From contig NZ_RSCL01000032.1 of the NCBI RefSeq assembly GCF_003991905.1, forward strand, positions 28,417 through 92,416: 64,000 nt of DNA. The letters run 5' to 3'. This stretch comes from Dulcicalothrix desertica PCC 7102 (GTDB taxonomy: Bacteria; Cyanobacteriota; Cyanobacteriia; Cyanobacteriales; Nostocaceae). This document shows positions 18,807 through 27,741 of the stretch, piece after piece. Numbering within the stretch: the stretch's first letter is position 1; each line of letters starts with the position of its first letter. The translations under genes were made by a program, and so were the position numbers. Under the pieces are notes generated by a model. The model did no database searches. It was not told the DNA's origin and saw only the letters and a program-made list of their open reading frames with translations.

Positions 18807-18937
18807 GAACTTTCACTACTGTCGGAAAACGTAAGTTTTCGCAACTCGCAGATAGTATTATTAGCTTGGCAAAAAAACAAGATTTTTTGATTGATGGAGA
18901 ATTAGGCGCCGGAATAATTACTCGGTGTGAACAATGA
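18807..18937 (+). pseudogene. Fragment duplicated from the adjacent antitoxin-like gene
   Basis: This stretch encodes TFTTVGKRKFSQLADSIISL, then AKKQDFLIDGELGAGIITRC, then a stop. It is clearly homologous to the internal segment TFTSVGESKFSPVADTIISL / AKEQNFLIGGELGAAIVTSY of the gene at 19242-20291. There is no start codon and neither end of the gene, so it is a remnant of a second copy. The remaining 18.5-19.2 kb region shows only a repeat and a possible promoter. Confidence 0.8.
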
Positions 18938-19071
18938 CGTTATGTAAAAGTCATTTGGATTATGAGGAGGGATACTCATACTCATTAAATACCACAACTG
19001 TGTCCTTGTTCTCAAAGAAAAAACGGTAAATGAGTCTTTTTTCTGCTCAAAAATACTTACAAGAGCAAAAA

Positions 19072-19101
19072 TTGACACTTATTCTTAGCTCGTGGCATTA
19101 T
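19072..19101 (+). promoter_or_regulatory. Possible promoter of the antitoxin-like gene
   Basis: TTGACA (19072-19077) is followed by CATTAT (19096-19101) with an 18-bp spacer. It lies about 140 bp upstream of the ATG at 19242 on the same strand. This is a pattern match only. Confidence 0.35.
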
Positions 19102-19241
19102 ATTAAGAAAGACTAATGCTATAAATAGAGTAAATCATGAATGTACACCTTTGGCAAACCTTTGTACTTTGTGGTTCGTTTCATAAATTTAAATTTTAAT
19201 TTAGGTTTTAGGACTAATGTAGCAACTAAAGTTGGTGAGAT

Positions 19242-20291
19242 ATGAAGCAAGGAAACCATATATTACAAAAGTGCTTAGAACATTTGCAAGCTTTGCCCGG
19301 TATCCAGGCTTCGTTGATATCATCTCATGCTTTGGTCAAAGGAATTGATGGAATTATTAACATCACTAGTCCGTTAAAATCTGTTGATTACGCTTACACA
19401 ATTCAACCAGATGTTAATGGAAAAATCATTGAACTTGTCATTGCGTACCTAAAACGTCATGAGGAAAAAGCTGGGCAAAAACTTCTGCTTGTTTCTCGCT
19501 ACTTACCTAACAATGCGATTGAACATTTACTCGACGAAAATATCGAGTTTATAGATAGCGCGGGCAATACATACCTTAATAGTGCAGCAGCTTATGTTCT
19601 CATTCGTGGCAAGCATCGTCCTAAAGAAAAAATTTCACCCACCTTACAAATTACACCTAATACTTTAAAACTTATCTATATATTGCTCAAATCTCCCAAC
19701 ATTTTAAACGTTGCATCTAAAGAATTGGCAATTGCTGCTGGTTTAACAACACGAACAGTTGGTCAAAGTCTAAAAAACTTATATCAATTAGGCTACCTTC
19801 AACGTCAACGCAACGGAAGTTACCGAATAGCAGACTACACAAAGCTTCTAGAGCGATGGGAGATAGGTTATACTGAAACGCTACGTCCAAAATTATTACT
19901 TGGAACTTTTACTTCTGTGGGAGAAAGTAAGTTTTCGCCAGTTGCAGATACTATTATTAGCTTGGCAAAAGAACAAAATTTTTTGATTGGTGGAGAATTA
20001 GGCGCCGCGATAGTAACATCATATTTAAATCCAATTGGCGCCACATTACATGTTTTAGATAATCATCGTCTCATTGCTGCCAAACTTAAGCTAAAACCCA
20101 GTTTACAAGGAGAAATAACTTTTCTACAACAGTTTGGAGTTAATAACGCTTTAGGTAATAAACAAGAAGAATTTATTGCTGACCCATTATTGATTCATGC
20201 AGAGCTAATGCTTTCAAATGATGACCGACTGATGGAAACTGCCACACGCATTTTTAATTTATATATTGAGGGAGTAGCAAAAAGTGCGTGA
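19242..20291 (+). CDS. AbiEi-type antitoxin-like transcriptional regulator (COG4861-like)
   Basis: The 349-aa protein appears to have an N-terminal nuclease-like or regulatory region (residues 1-125; LLVSRYLPNNAIEHLLDENI, EFIDSAGNTYL). A winged helix follows (about 140-195; ELAIAAGLTTRTVGQSLKNL, YQLGYLQRQRNGSYRI). The C-terminal region (200-345) has GGELGAAIVTSYLNPIGATL. This is the layout of the AbiEi-family antitoxins that pair with AbiEii nucleotidyltransferase toxins (type IV systems). Its stop codon overlaps a GTG that begins a short, frameshifted partner remnant (20284-20423). A fragment of a second copy lies upstream at 18807-18937. The assignment as an antitoxin rests on family recognition, and no intact toxin is present. 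Confidence 0.7.
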   Translation: MKQGNHILQKCLEHLQALPGIQASLISSHALVKGIDGIINITSPLKSVDYAYTIQPDVNGKIIELVIAYLKRHEEKAGQKLLLVSRYLPNNAIEHLLDENIEFIDSAGNTYLNSAAAYVLIRGKHRPKEKISPTLQITPNTLKLIYILLKSPNILNVASKELAIAAGLTTRTVGQSLKNLYQLGYLQRQRNGSYRIADYTKLLERWEIGYTETLRPKLLLGTFTSVGESKFSPVADTIISLAKEQNFLIGGELGAAIVTSYLNPIGATLHVLDNHRLIAAKLKLKPSLQGEITFLQQFGVNNALGNKQEEFIADPLLIHAELMLSNDDRLMETATRIFNLYIEGVAKSA

Positions 20292-20423
20292 AAATGACAA
20301 CTATAAACAAGTTTTGTTAGATATCAAAACTATTGCAATACTTATATAGCAGAAGATTGGGATGCTAAATTCGACACTATCCTACGCCGTTTTCAAGCTT
20401 TGGAACAAGGTTTAAACAGTTAA
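20284..20423 (+). pseudogene. Decayed partner of the antitoxin-like gene
   Basis: Starting at a GTG overlapping the upstream stop codon, the frame reads VRENDNYKQVLLDIKTIA and then hits a stop. After one missing base near 20338 the sense continues as YIAEDWDAKFDTILRRFQAL, EQGLNS and a stop. The region length (140 nt) is one short of a multiple of three, which fits a single-base deletion. It looks like the tail of a larger partner, possibly an AbiEii-type nucleotidyltransferase, whose body has been lost. The assignment to the toxin is inferred from position. Confidence 0.55.
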
Positions 20424-20440
20424 TTTTCATAAAATGCAAG

Positions 20441-20470
20441 ATTCCCGACACTTCTATGCGCGTCGGGAAT
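20441..20470 (+). terminator. Hairpin after the antitoxin operon
   Basis: ATTCCCGAC (20441-20449) and GTCGGGAAT (20462-20470) form a perfect 9-bp stem with a 12-nt loop. The T-tract after it is weak. It directly follows the decayed partner gene. Confidence 0.6.
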
Positions 20471-20544
20471 GTTTAAAGTATGCTTCAAAAGCAACAGCAA
20501 GTATAAATTGTCATTATTCTAGTAGCGAATAATCTGAGGATTTA

Positions 20545-20649
20545 CTGAATGTTGAGATGCTTCACTGAATACTGAGATGCTTCTCTACGGTGACTCATGA
20601 CAATTGAAACATTATCCGTTACATCCGTTACATCCGTTGCCAGGGTTAC
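20545..20649. repeat. Repeats at the 3' end of the coiled-coil gene
   Basis: Two degenerate GAGATGCTTCACTGAATACT-type units (20552-20595) and a CCGTTACATCC triple unit ending GTTGCCAGGGTTAC (20612-20649). The last unit overlaps and provides the stop codon of the gene ending at 20646. Confidence 0.7.
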
Positions 20650-21422
20650 TCTTCCAAAGATTTCCCAGTCTTAGATAGTAACTTACCCAAACGTTGAACA
20701 GGCCCCTTAAATCCTCTTTTTGCTTCGTGAGCAGCTTGTTGAGTTTGCTCACCCAAACGAGTTAATACTTCTGCAATATCAGTAGCTTTAGGTTTGCTAC
20801 GCTTTAATACTTGCTTAAGCTCTTTCAACTCGTTAGCAATTTCTTTAATACTTTCGTCTTCCGAATTATGCAGCACCTTATACCAAGTATCAATGGCGCC
20901 TACAGAAGTTTCGCTATCAACCTGGGTTAAATCACCATCTAAAGTATCTATCAAGCCATCGATTTCTTCGATTTGCTCGTGTTCTTCAATTTTACCTACA
21001 GTGTTACCAACTTTAGTTAGTTGCTTACCTAATTGACGTACTGGAGTTTTAACTTCTTTTTCAGCGTCCCCAGCATAGTTAGCTGTTTGTTCGCCAATTT
21101 CTATTAAAACTTCACTAATTTCATGTCCTGTAGCTTTGTTGCTTTTCAGGAGTTTTGCTAGTTCTTTTAGGTGCGAAGCAATTTCTTTAACTTCGGGTTC
21201 TTTGACTTTTTGCAGTACACCTTGCCATTCGTTAACTAGTTCAACTGCTGCTTCTGTTTCTAGGTCGGTCAAATCACCACTAAGTGTTGAGCGCAACTCA
21301 TCTAGCTTTTCTAATAATTCATTATCAGCTTTTGAAGAGGCGCCATTTTGTTGTACAGGTTGCTTTTCGTCTTCGTTATGGTCTGCTTCCTGCTTACTTT
21401 TTGCTTGTGTTTTGCCTGCCAT
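20646..21422 (-). CDS. Helical protein with an internal duplication
   Basis: This is an uncharacterised 258-aa cytoplasmic protein. After a charged N-terminal tail (MAGKTQAKSKQEADHNEDEK), it contains two related units of about 95 residues. Unit 1 starts LSGDLTDLETEAAVELVNEW and ends with VRQLGKQLTKVGNTVGK; unit 2 starts LDGDLTQVDSETSVGAIDTW and ends with VQRLGKLLSKTGKSLEE. Each has the pattern IAxxLKELxxxLKxxK..xIxEVLxxxGEQT. It is highly helical and charged and has no membrane segment. The function is unknown; the duplication suggests a scaffold or a symmetric binding surface. Its stop codon lies in a repeat. Confidence 0.72.
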   Translation of the reverse strand: MAGKTQAKSKQEADHNEDEKQPVQQNGASSKADNELLEKLDELRSTLSGDLTDLETEAAVELVNEWQGVLQKVKEPEVKEIASHLKELAKLLKSNKATGHEISEVLIEIGEQTANYAGDAEKEVKTPVRQLGKQLTKVGNTVGKIEEHEQIEEIDGLIDTLDGDLTQVDSETSVGAIDTWYKVLHNSEDESIKEIANELKELKQVLKRSKPKATDIAEVLTRLGEQTQQAAHEAKRGFKGPVQRLGKLLSKTGKSLEE

Positions 21423-21582
21423 AATGTAAAACTTGCTACAGATTTTTGTAAATGTATAAGTTTTAGTTTACGAATCTACAATATCAGTTCCCTCATTCTA
21501 AAGAGCCAAAATCAAACGAATGTATTATTTATCGTTTGGTAGAGGCTTTTTTATTTTTTATGATTATTCAATAAATATTAAA

Positions 21583-21609
21583 GCACAGGCAGGATGCCTG
21601 TGCCACAAC
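21583..21609. repeat. GCACAGGCAGGATGCCTGTGC hairpin repeat
   Basis: A perfect small hairpin followed by CACAAC; it matches the copy at 7961-7988 and lies just past the cupin gene's 3' end. Confidence 0.8.
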
Positions 21610-21633
21610 TATGTCACAATGAAGCTGTTAAAA

Positions 21634-22077
21634 TTAAGGCGCCAGTCTACTGAGTACTGACATATCTTCTTCGTCTAACTCGACAGGAATACCGCTACGA
21701 ATCAGTTCAGAAAAATCTTCGTTGGGTACCATGATTGTTAAAGTATACAAACGTTCGGCGCCTGTATTTTTTATCATGTGAGTACCTGTAGGTGGTACTA
21801 GTAAACTATCTCCGGTTTTAATTGAAACATTTTTACCATCACAAACTGCTACTCCTTCTCCTTTAAGCACAAAAAACATTTCTACTGCCCATTGATGACG
21901 GTTGGGTGGAGTTTTTCCACCAACATCAAAAATTTCTACGCAGCAGGTTAAAGACGTGTTAGCGCTCTTTGTATCGAAAATAATTGCTAATCGATTTGAA
22001 TCATGGGGACTAATGCGATAGACTTGATAATCTTTGAGAGATCTAACTACAGGAATAACACAACTCTTAACTTGCAT
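21634..22077 (-). CDS. Small cupin-domain protein
   Basis: The 147-aa single-domain cupin has a beta-barrel region of about 45-135. The first cupin motif is around NRHQWAVEMFFVLKGEGVAV and the second around LLVPPTGTHMIKNTGAERLY. Metal-ligand residues H, E and H are visible (RHQWAVE, GTHM). Such proteins are dioxygenases, isomerases or ligand sensors. Here it lies on the same strand as and downstream of a cysteine hydrolase, next to a divergent amidohydrolase. It may therefore act on, or sense, the same nitrogen compound. The 91-bp gap to the hydrolase gene is mostly a repeat (22112-22166). Confidence 0.8.
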   Translation of the reverse strand: MQVKSCVIPVVRSLKDYQVYRISPHDSNRLAIIFDTKSANTSLTCCVEIFDVGGKTPPNRHQWAVEMFFVLKGEGVAVCDGKNVSIKTGDSLLVPPTGTHMIKNTGAERLYTLTIMVPNEDFSELIRSGIPVELDEEDMSVLSRLAP

Positions 22078-22111
22078 ATAATTATCTCCTATTTAATCTT
22101 TAACTTCTGTA

Positions 22112-22166
22112 CGGGCGGGTTAACTCATACCAAGCGTTATGACGAACAATTTCGTAAACCCGCCCC
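22112..22166. repeat. GGGCGGGTTAAC...GTAAACCCGCCC inverted repeat
   Basis: A copy of the 55-60-bp inverted element also found at 7775-7835 and 8022-8080, here in the opposite orientation, between the hydrolase and cupin genes. Confidence 0.8.
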
Positions 22167-22168
22167 TC

Positions 22169-22939
22169 TTAACTCCTAACTGCTTTTTGAATTTCTTGGG
22201 AGTCGGTGACAAAACCAAAGCATTGTTTGACGTTATATATAGTTGCTTGCCAGCAATATTCAGGTGATGTTGTGGCAGTACAGTCTTCTACTAATATGCA
22301 GTCGTATCCTAAAAAGTTTGCATCTTGAAGTGTTGCCATCACACATTGGTCGGCATTTACACCTGTAAATAATAGTGTCGTGCGTCCTAGGTTCTTTATG
22401 ATACTATCTAAAGGCGTATCCCAAAACCCTGACATTCTATACTTATCGACGCGAATATCTGATGGCGCCACTTCGAGTTCATCTACTACTGCTGCTGCCC
22501 AACTTCCTGCCATTAATACATGGGCGCCGTTTTTTGGTAGTGGGTCACCTAAACCTACTCCTTCACCTGTAGGATTATATACGTGTAGCACGTTAGCACT
22601 AATGTTCATCAAGTCTTGACGATTACCCCAATTTACCCAAAGTACAGGAATATTAACTTGGCGTAATATTGGTAATAATTTTTGTAACGGTTTAATTGGT
22701 TGCCGTGCAGGTGTTACATCTACACCAATATGCGCTAACCAACCATCTGGGTGACAAAAGTCGTTTTGCATATCGATAACGAGAATGGCTGTTTTCGCCA
22801 AATCGATACGTAGCTGCTTGGTAGCAGTTGTTAAAATCACAGGTTGTGGGGTTAGTTCTTTGCGAGTGATATCAGCAACCTCGTGATTCACAGACCAAGC
22901 GTTTGGTTCTACCCCTAATTTCCGAAGTGGTAAGTTCAT
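22169..22939 (-). CDS. Cysteine hydrolase of the isochorismatase-like family
   Basis: The 256-aa amidohydrolase belongs to the isochorismatase/nicotinamidase superfamily. The catalytic triad is visible: Asp in ILVIDMQNDF, Lys in VDKYRMSGF and Cys in TGVNADQCVMATL. The residues around the active site (DNxQxDFCHPDGW-like IDMQNDFCHPDGWLAHIG) resemble the N-carbamoylsarcosine amidase, biuret hydrolase and ureidoacrylate amidohydrolase (RutB) group. It most likely hydrolyses a carbamoyl or ureido compound to ammonia, carbon dioxide and an acid. It is divergent from a Zn amidohydrolase (start 23046) and followed by a cupin, which suggests a pathway for a heterocyclic or ureido nitrogen compound. 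Confidence 0.82.
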   Translation of the reverse strand: MNLPLRKLGVEPNAWSVNHEVADITRKELTPQPVILTTATKQLRIDLAKTAILVIDMQNDFCHPDGWLAHIGVDVTPARQPIKPLQKLLPILRQVNIPVLWVNWGNRQDLMNISANVLHVYNPTGEGVGLGDPLPKNGAHVLMAGSWAAAVVDELEVAPSDIRVDKYRMSGFWDTPLDSIIKNLGRTTLLFTGVNADQCVMATLQDANFLGYDCILVEDCTATTSPEYCWQATIYNVKQCFGFVTDSQEIQKAVRS

Positions 22940-23045
22940 AAACCGATTTATATTGGGAAGGGGAATTGGTTCGCTACTTCCCGTACCTTACTTTTTAACT
23001 CGAAAATTCACTATTACGTCTAATTACTTAATAAAGGTTGAAATC

Positions 23046-24440
23046 GTGTTTACTATTGAGAATGCTTTAATTGCCACACCAGATGATTACTCCAGTACTA
23101 AAGTGCTGATTACAGATGGTCGTATTGCTGGTATTTCTTCACAACTTGATACTGTTGGTACGTCAATAAACGCTGACAATAAACTTTTACTTCCAGGTTT
23201 CGTTAATGCTCATACTCACTCTTCCGAAATGTGGCAGCGTGGGATAATGTCGATGTTTCCCCTCGAACTGTGGTTAGCTGAATTATACGACTTTGCACCG
23301 CTTGATATTGAAAAAGTTTACCTAAGCGCTTTGGGTACTGCCGTTGAGACTTTACTTTCTGGTGGTACTACCGTTGTAGACCATTTAGTTTTAATACCAG
23401 GTAAAGAACTCGAAACTATTGCCACCGCAGTTCGTGCGTATAAAGAAGTTGGTATTCGCGCTTTTGTTGCTCCCCTTATTCAAGATGAGTCACTTGCTGC
23501 TGGAATACCATCTGGAGATACCAAGCAAACCCACGAACCTTATTTCCGTTCCACCCAAGCAACCCTCGATATTATCGAAGAAGCTGTTAAAAAGTTTCAT
23601 TGTCCTGAAAAAGGTATTAATATTGCTGTGGCGCCTACAGGTATTCAACTATGTAGCGATGCTTTATTTAAAGGATGCGCTGAACTTAGCGATAAATACG
23701 ACCTTTGCCGACACTCACATTTACTCGAAACCAAAGCACAAGAAAAACTTGCTAAAGAAAAATACGGTTGTACTGCGGTGGAACATCTTGAGCGTATAGG
23801 CTATTTAGATTACCGTACTTCTCTAGCACACTGCGTTCACCTTACCGATAAAGATATAGCAATTCTTGCACACACTAAATCTACAGTCGTTCACAACCCC
23901 CTTAGTAACCTACGCTTAGGTAGCGGTATTGCCCCTATCCTTAAATATCGTCAAGCTGGTGTAAATGTTTCTTTTGGTTGTGATGGTGCATCAAGTAACG
24001 ACTCGCAAGACTTACTCGAAGCTATTAAAATTGGTTCAATAGTACATAATGTGACAGATTTTGATTATCAACACTGGATAACACCACATCAATCTGTCAA
24101 AATGGCTGCATTAGGTGGCGCCACTGGATTAAATATGGCTGATAATAATGGTTCTCTTGACGTTGGTAAAAAAGCTGACTTAGTACTCTACGATTTAACC
24201 AGTTTATCGTTATTACCCCGTACAGACCCAATTGGACTATTAGTACTTGGGCGCCCTGTCAACGTAGTAGATAGTGCTTGGGTAAATGGAAAGCAAATAG
24301 TGAAGAGCGGAAATGTTACAACAATTGACGTACAAGACCTACGGCAAGAATTATTAAAACATAGTCAGTGGCAAAAATCACGTAAGTCAAAGACTGCTGC
24401 GGAGTTAGAAAAACACTATCGCTTTGTAATGGGTTTGTAA
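23046..24440 (+). CDS. Zn-dependent amidohydrolase / deaminase (ATZ/TRZ family)
   Basis: The protein is 464 aa from the GTG at 23046 (VFTIENALIATPDD), preceded by AAAGGTTG. The frame extends to a TTG at 22953, but those 31 residues look non-coding. Metal and substrate motifs typical of the AtzA/TrzA, guanine-deaminase and hydroxydechloroatrazine group are present: FVNAHTHSSEMWQ (HxH), HSHLLETKAQEKLAKEKYG, HCVHLTDKD, and the FGCDGASSNDSQDLLEAIK Asp. These enzymes deaminate or dechlorinate ring nitrogen compounds such as triazines, guanine or methylthioadenosine. The divergent partner is a cysteine hydrolase that could take the ring-opened product. The substrate is not decidable from sequence. 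Confidence 0.86.
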   Translation: MFTIENALIATPDDYSSTKVLITDGRIAGISSQLDTVGTSINADNKLLLPGFVNAHTHSSEMWQRGIMSMFPLELWLAELYDFAPLDIEKVYLSALGTAVETLLSGGTTVVDHLVLIPGKELETIATAVRAYKEVGIRAFVAPLIQDESLAAGIPSGDTKQTHEPYFRSTQATLDIIEEAVKKFHCPEKGINIAVAPTGIQLCSDALFKGCAELSDKYDLCRHSHLLETKAQEKLAKEKYGCTAVEHLERIGYLDYRTSLAHCVHLTDKDIAILAHTKSTVVHNPLSNLRLGSGIAPILKYRQAGVNVSFGCDGASSNDSQDLLEAIKIGSIVHNVTDFDYQHWITPHQSVKMAALGGATGLNMADNNGSLDVGKKADLVLYDLTSLSLLPRTDPIGLLVLGRPVNVVDSAWVNGKQIVKSGNVTTIDVQDLRQELLKHSQWQKSRKSKTAAELEKHYRFVMGL

Positions 24441-24459
24441 ATTTTAGTTTTTGTAGGCA

Positions 24460-24484
24460 GTAGGGTGGGCAGTGCCCACCCTAC
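24460..24484. repeat. GTAGGGTGGGC/GCCCACCCTAC palindrome
   Basis: A near-perfect 25-bp palindrome just past the amidohydrolase gene; a common cyanobacterial interspersed element that may also act as a terminator. Confidence 0.7.
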
Positions 24485-24605
24485 GTATTGAAACAATTTA
24501 TAACAAACTAAATACTTAAGTAATGGTAATATTAGGAACTACACAGTCAGCATAATTAACATCCAGCTTGCTGACGCTCGATACCTAATACGGCGCCAAG
24601 AAAGG

Positions 24606-27600
24606 ATGAATAAAACCACAGTTAGCTCAATTATCGCCATTTTAATTTTAGGGTCTTATAGTACGGCGCCTCGGTGTTTGGCTCAGATAGTTCCCGATAA
24701 TACCATTCCTACACAGGTAACAACTAACGTTAATATCAATGGATTGCCAAGTGATGTTATTAATGGAGGTACTGTAAGAGGAAATAACCTATTTCACAGC
24801 TTTAGTGAATTTAATATAAATGTGGGACGGGGTGCTTACTTTACAAACCCCAATGGTGTTACTAACATCCTCACTCGTGTTATAGGCGCCAACGCTTCAA
24901 ATATAAATGGTACGCTTGGAGTATTAGGTAATGCTAATTTATTTTTATTAAACCCTAATGGGATAATTTTTGGTAGCAATGCACGCTTAGAAATAAATGG
25001 TTCGTTTCTAGCATCAACAGCTAACAGCATTAATTTTGCCGACGGTACAAAATTCTCTTCTACAGATAAAGCTGCAAATCCACTTTTAAGCATTACTGCA
25101 CCAATTGGTTTAAATTTAAATAATAATGCCACGATTAAAGTTAACGGTACGGGAAATGCAACAAGTCAAGGTTTAACTATTGTACCAGGAAACACTTTAG
25201 CTTTAGTTGGTGGAAATATTAACTTGGATGGAGGGTTAATTACAGTACCATCTGGACGAGTAGAAATAGGCAGCGTTGAAAACGGAAACGTTAGTATTAA
25301 TTCTATTGCCAAGGGTTGGAGTTTAGGGTACGACCAGGTAGATAAATTTGGAAATATTGATTTAGTCAACCGTGCGAATATATCTAACTTAGGTAGAGAC
25401 TTACAAGCAAACGGCGCCGTACAAGTTCAAGGTAGTAATATAACCTTAAATGGGGGTTCGCAAATTGCTAGCTTAACCCCAAGCACTCAACCAGGAGTAG
25501 ATATAAACATTAAAGCAACTGAATCTTTAAATATTGGTGCTAGTGATAATACTCAACCAATCACTTCTCGAATTATCAGTACATCTGCTCTAAATGCCTC
25601 AGCAACCGGTGGTAATATTTCAATAATTACACCCCAAATTAATATAACTGATGGCGGCAGACTTGAAACGGCGAGCTTTGGAAGAGGAAAAGCTGGAAAT
25701 ATAAATATTAAATCTAATACAATAAATATAAGTGGATTTACTACTAACCAAAGTCGAAACAATTTAGATAGGCTTGAAAATAGTGGAATTTATAGCGCAA
25801 TTTTTGATGCTGGAGCAGGAGGAGACATCAATGTATCATCTCAAAAAATTACATTGCTGGATGGTGGTTTTATCAGTACCTTTGCTCGTCTAGGGGCAAC
25901 TGGTGCTTCTGGAAATATAAATGTTGATGCAACAGAAAGTATTAGTAGCACAGGAACTAACCAAATAAATCCAACTTATAGTAGTGGTATTAATGCAATA
26001 AATTTTGGTACTGGTGTTAGTGGTAATATTCGTGTTTCAACCAAACAGTTAAACCTGCAACAAGGAGGAGCAGTTTTATCTTATGCTTACGGAAGCGGAA
26101 AAGGTGCAAACATAGATATTAAAGCAAGTGAGTCAATTTATGCTAGAGATGACAACCCTTTATTAAAAGGTGTATCTAGCGGTATAAATGCTTCTACTTT
26201 TGGAACTGCTAACGGTGGGGATATTTTCATTTCGACCGATAAATTACAGTTATTTGACGGCGCCGATATTAGTTCATTCTCATCTAATCAACCGCTTAGT
26301 AAAAGTTTACCGCTTAGATCTGGTTTTGGTAATGGTGGCAATATCACAGTTAATGCTAAAACAGTTGAAATAGTAGGAGTGAGTCCCTCAGCTCCTGACA
26401 CCAATAGCGGTTTATTAAGTGTAACTTTTGGTTCCGGACGTAGCGGAGACCTGAAAGTAACTGCTCAACGCTTAACTATAAAAGATGGTGCTTCGATATC
26501 AACAGGTGTACTAGCTGGAACTTTGAGCTTAGGAGTTCCTGCACCAGGAGCTGGTAAAGGTCAAGGTGGTAACTTAAGTATAGATGTTGACGAAATTGAA
26601 GTACTCGGAACAAATAAGTTTATTTTTACACCTAGCAATATTGGAACAGGTTCTTCTGGTCAGGGTGCAGGAGGATATACCTTAGTTAATACCCGTAAGT
26701 TAACAATTAAAGATGGCGCCAGAGTTGGTTCAATTGCAGTTGCTACAGGTAATATAGGAGCGATACAAGTTAATGCTGATACTGTAAATCTATCTGGGGT
26801 AGGAACTAATGGGATGCCATCTGAAATTTCCTCGAATGCTCTTATTTATAGTGATGAAATACGAGCATTTTACTTTTTACCACCTGTACCAACTGGTAAC
26901 ACAGGTCAAGTTAATATAAATGCAAAAGACATACTTGTTAACGATGGCGCCAGAATTAGTGTTCAACATGATGGTACTGGAGATGCAGGAAAAATAGACA
27001 TTATAGCAGATACTTTAAAATTAGAACGTGGTAATATTCAAGCAACTTCAAACTCTGGAGAAGGTGGTGATATTAGTCTCCAAACTAAATTATTACAAAT
27101 GCAAAGTAATAGCACCATTACAGCCACAGCTAAAAATCAAGGCAATGGCGGAAATATTACAATTGATACACAATTATTTGTGCAGTTAGAAAACAGTGAT
27201 GTTATCGCTCAAGCATCTGATGGTCGTGGTGGAAACATCAAAATTAATACTCAAGGACTTTTGGGTGGACAATTTAGTTCTGGACTTACACCACAAAGTG
27301 ATATTACAGCCAGTTCAGAGTTTGGTGTAAATGGTGTGGTAAATTTAAATGTTCCTCAAGCTGACATTACTCAAGGAATAAATACTTTTACACTGAGTTT
27401 TGTAGATAACGAGACTAAAGTAACCAACACTTGTAGCACTGTGAACCAAAATAGGTTTACTATTTCCGGACGAGGTGGTTTTCCTGCGTCACCTATACAA
27501 CCATTAGTAGGTGAAACTATTTGGCAAGATGTTCGTAGTAATGATAATTTTAGCTCTTATCCGACTAAGAGGTACACTTCTAAGGTAAATAATAATTTAG

Positions 27601-27716
27601 ATTTAGTTGAAGCTCAAGGAATCGTAGTAGATAATAAAGGTGAAGTTGAGCTAGTCGCCAATGTTAGCTTACCTGCTTCCCATCAAAATTGGTACTCGGC
27701 GCCAAATTGTAAATAA
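24606..27716 (+). CDS. Two-partner-secretion exoprotein with filamentous haemagglutinin N-terminus
   Basis: The 1,036-aa exported protein has a signal peptide at residues 1-26 (..CLAQIVPD). The TPS domain follows (about 30-190): NGGTVRGNNLFHSFSEFNIN, FLLNPNGIIFG and GSFLAS, typical of TpsA proteins exported by a TpsB outer-membrane transporter. Residues 190-960 are a right-handed beta-helix made of irregular 20-40-residue units (G-G-N-I, ISTFA, DGA). The C-terminus has a two-cysteine segment (TNTCSTVNQNRF and SAPNCK). These proteins are adhesins or surface filaments. No TpsB gene is in the window. It uses an ATG at 24606 with AAGAAAGG just upstream. Confidence 0.88.
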   Translation: MNKTTVSSIIAILILGSYSTAPRCLAQIVPDNTIPTQVTTNVNINGLPSDVINGGTVRGNNLFHSFSEFNINVGRGAYFTNPNGVTNILTRVIGANASNINGTLGVLGNANLFLLNPNGIIFGSNARLEINGSFLASTANSINFADGTKFSSTDKAANPLLSITAPIGLNLNNNATIKVNGTGNATSQGLTIVPGNTLALVGGNINLDGGLITVPSGRVEIGSVENGNVSINSIAKGWSLGYDQVDKFGNIDLVNRANISNLGRDLQANGAVQVQGSNITLNGGSQIASLTPSTQPGVDINIKATESLNIGASDNTQPITSRIISTSALNASATGGNISIITPQINITDGGRLETASFGRGKAGNINIKSNTINISGFTTNQSRNNLDRLENSGIYSAIFDAGAGGDINVSSQKITLLDGGFISTFARLGATGASGNINVDATESISSTGTNQINPTYSSGINAINFGTGVSGNIRVSTKQLNLQQGGAVLSYAYGSGKGANIDIKASESIYARDDNPLLKGVSSGINASTFGTANGGDIFISTDKLQLFDGADISSFSSNQPLSKSLPLRSGFGNGGNITVNAKTVEIVGVSPSAPDTNSGLLSVTFGSGRSGDLKVTAQRLTIKDGASISTGVLAGTLSLGVPAPGAGKGQGGNLSIDVDEIEVLGTNKFIFTPSNIGTGSSGQGAGGYTLVNTRKLTIKDGARVGSIAVATGNIGAIQVNADTVNLSGVGTNGMPSEISSNALIYSDEIRAFYFLPPVPTGNTGQVNINAKDILVNDGARISVQHDGTGDAGKIDIIADTLKLERGNIQATSNSGEGGDISLQTKLLQMQSNSTITATAKNQGNGGNITIDTQLFVQLENSDVIAQASDGRGGNIKINTQGLLGGQFSSGLTPQSDITASSEFGVNGVVNLNVPQADITQGINTFTLSFVDNETKVTNTCSTVNQNRFTISGRGGFPASPIQPLVGETIWQDVRSNDNFSSYPTKRYTSKVNNNLDLVEAQGIVVDNKGEVELVANVSLPASHQNWYSAPNCK

Positions 27717-27741
27717 CTAAAACCTATGCACCTCAAACCCT

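Noticed and set aside
22953..23045. TTG start and 31 extra residues for the amidohydrolase
   Set aside because: The extra residues overlap the divergent promoter region and are not protein-like; the GTG at 23046 has a ribosome binding site and begins at the conserved domain.
24606..27716. Exoprotein as a complete two-partner secretion locus
   Set aside because: The next genes are TspO-like and MscS; no TpsB outer-membrane transporter is within the window.
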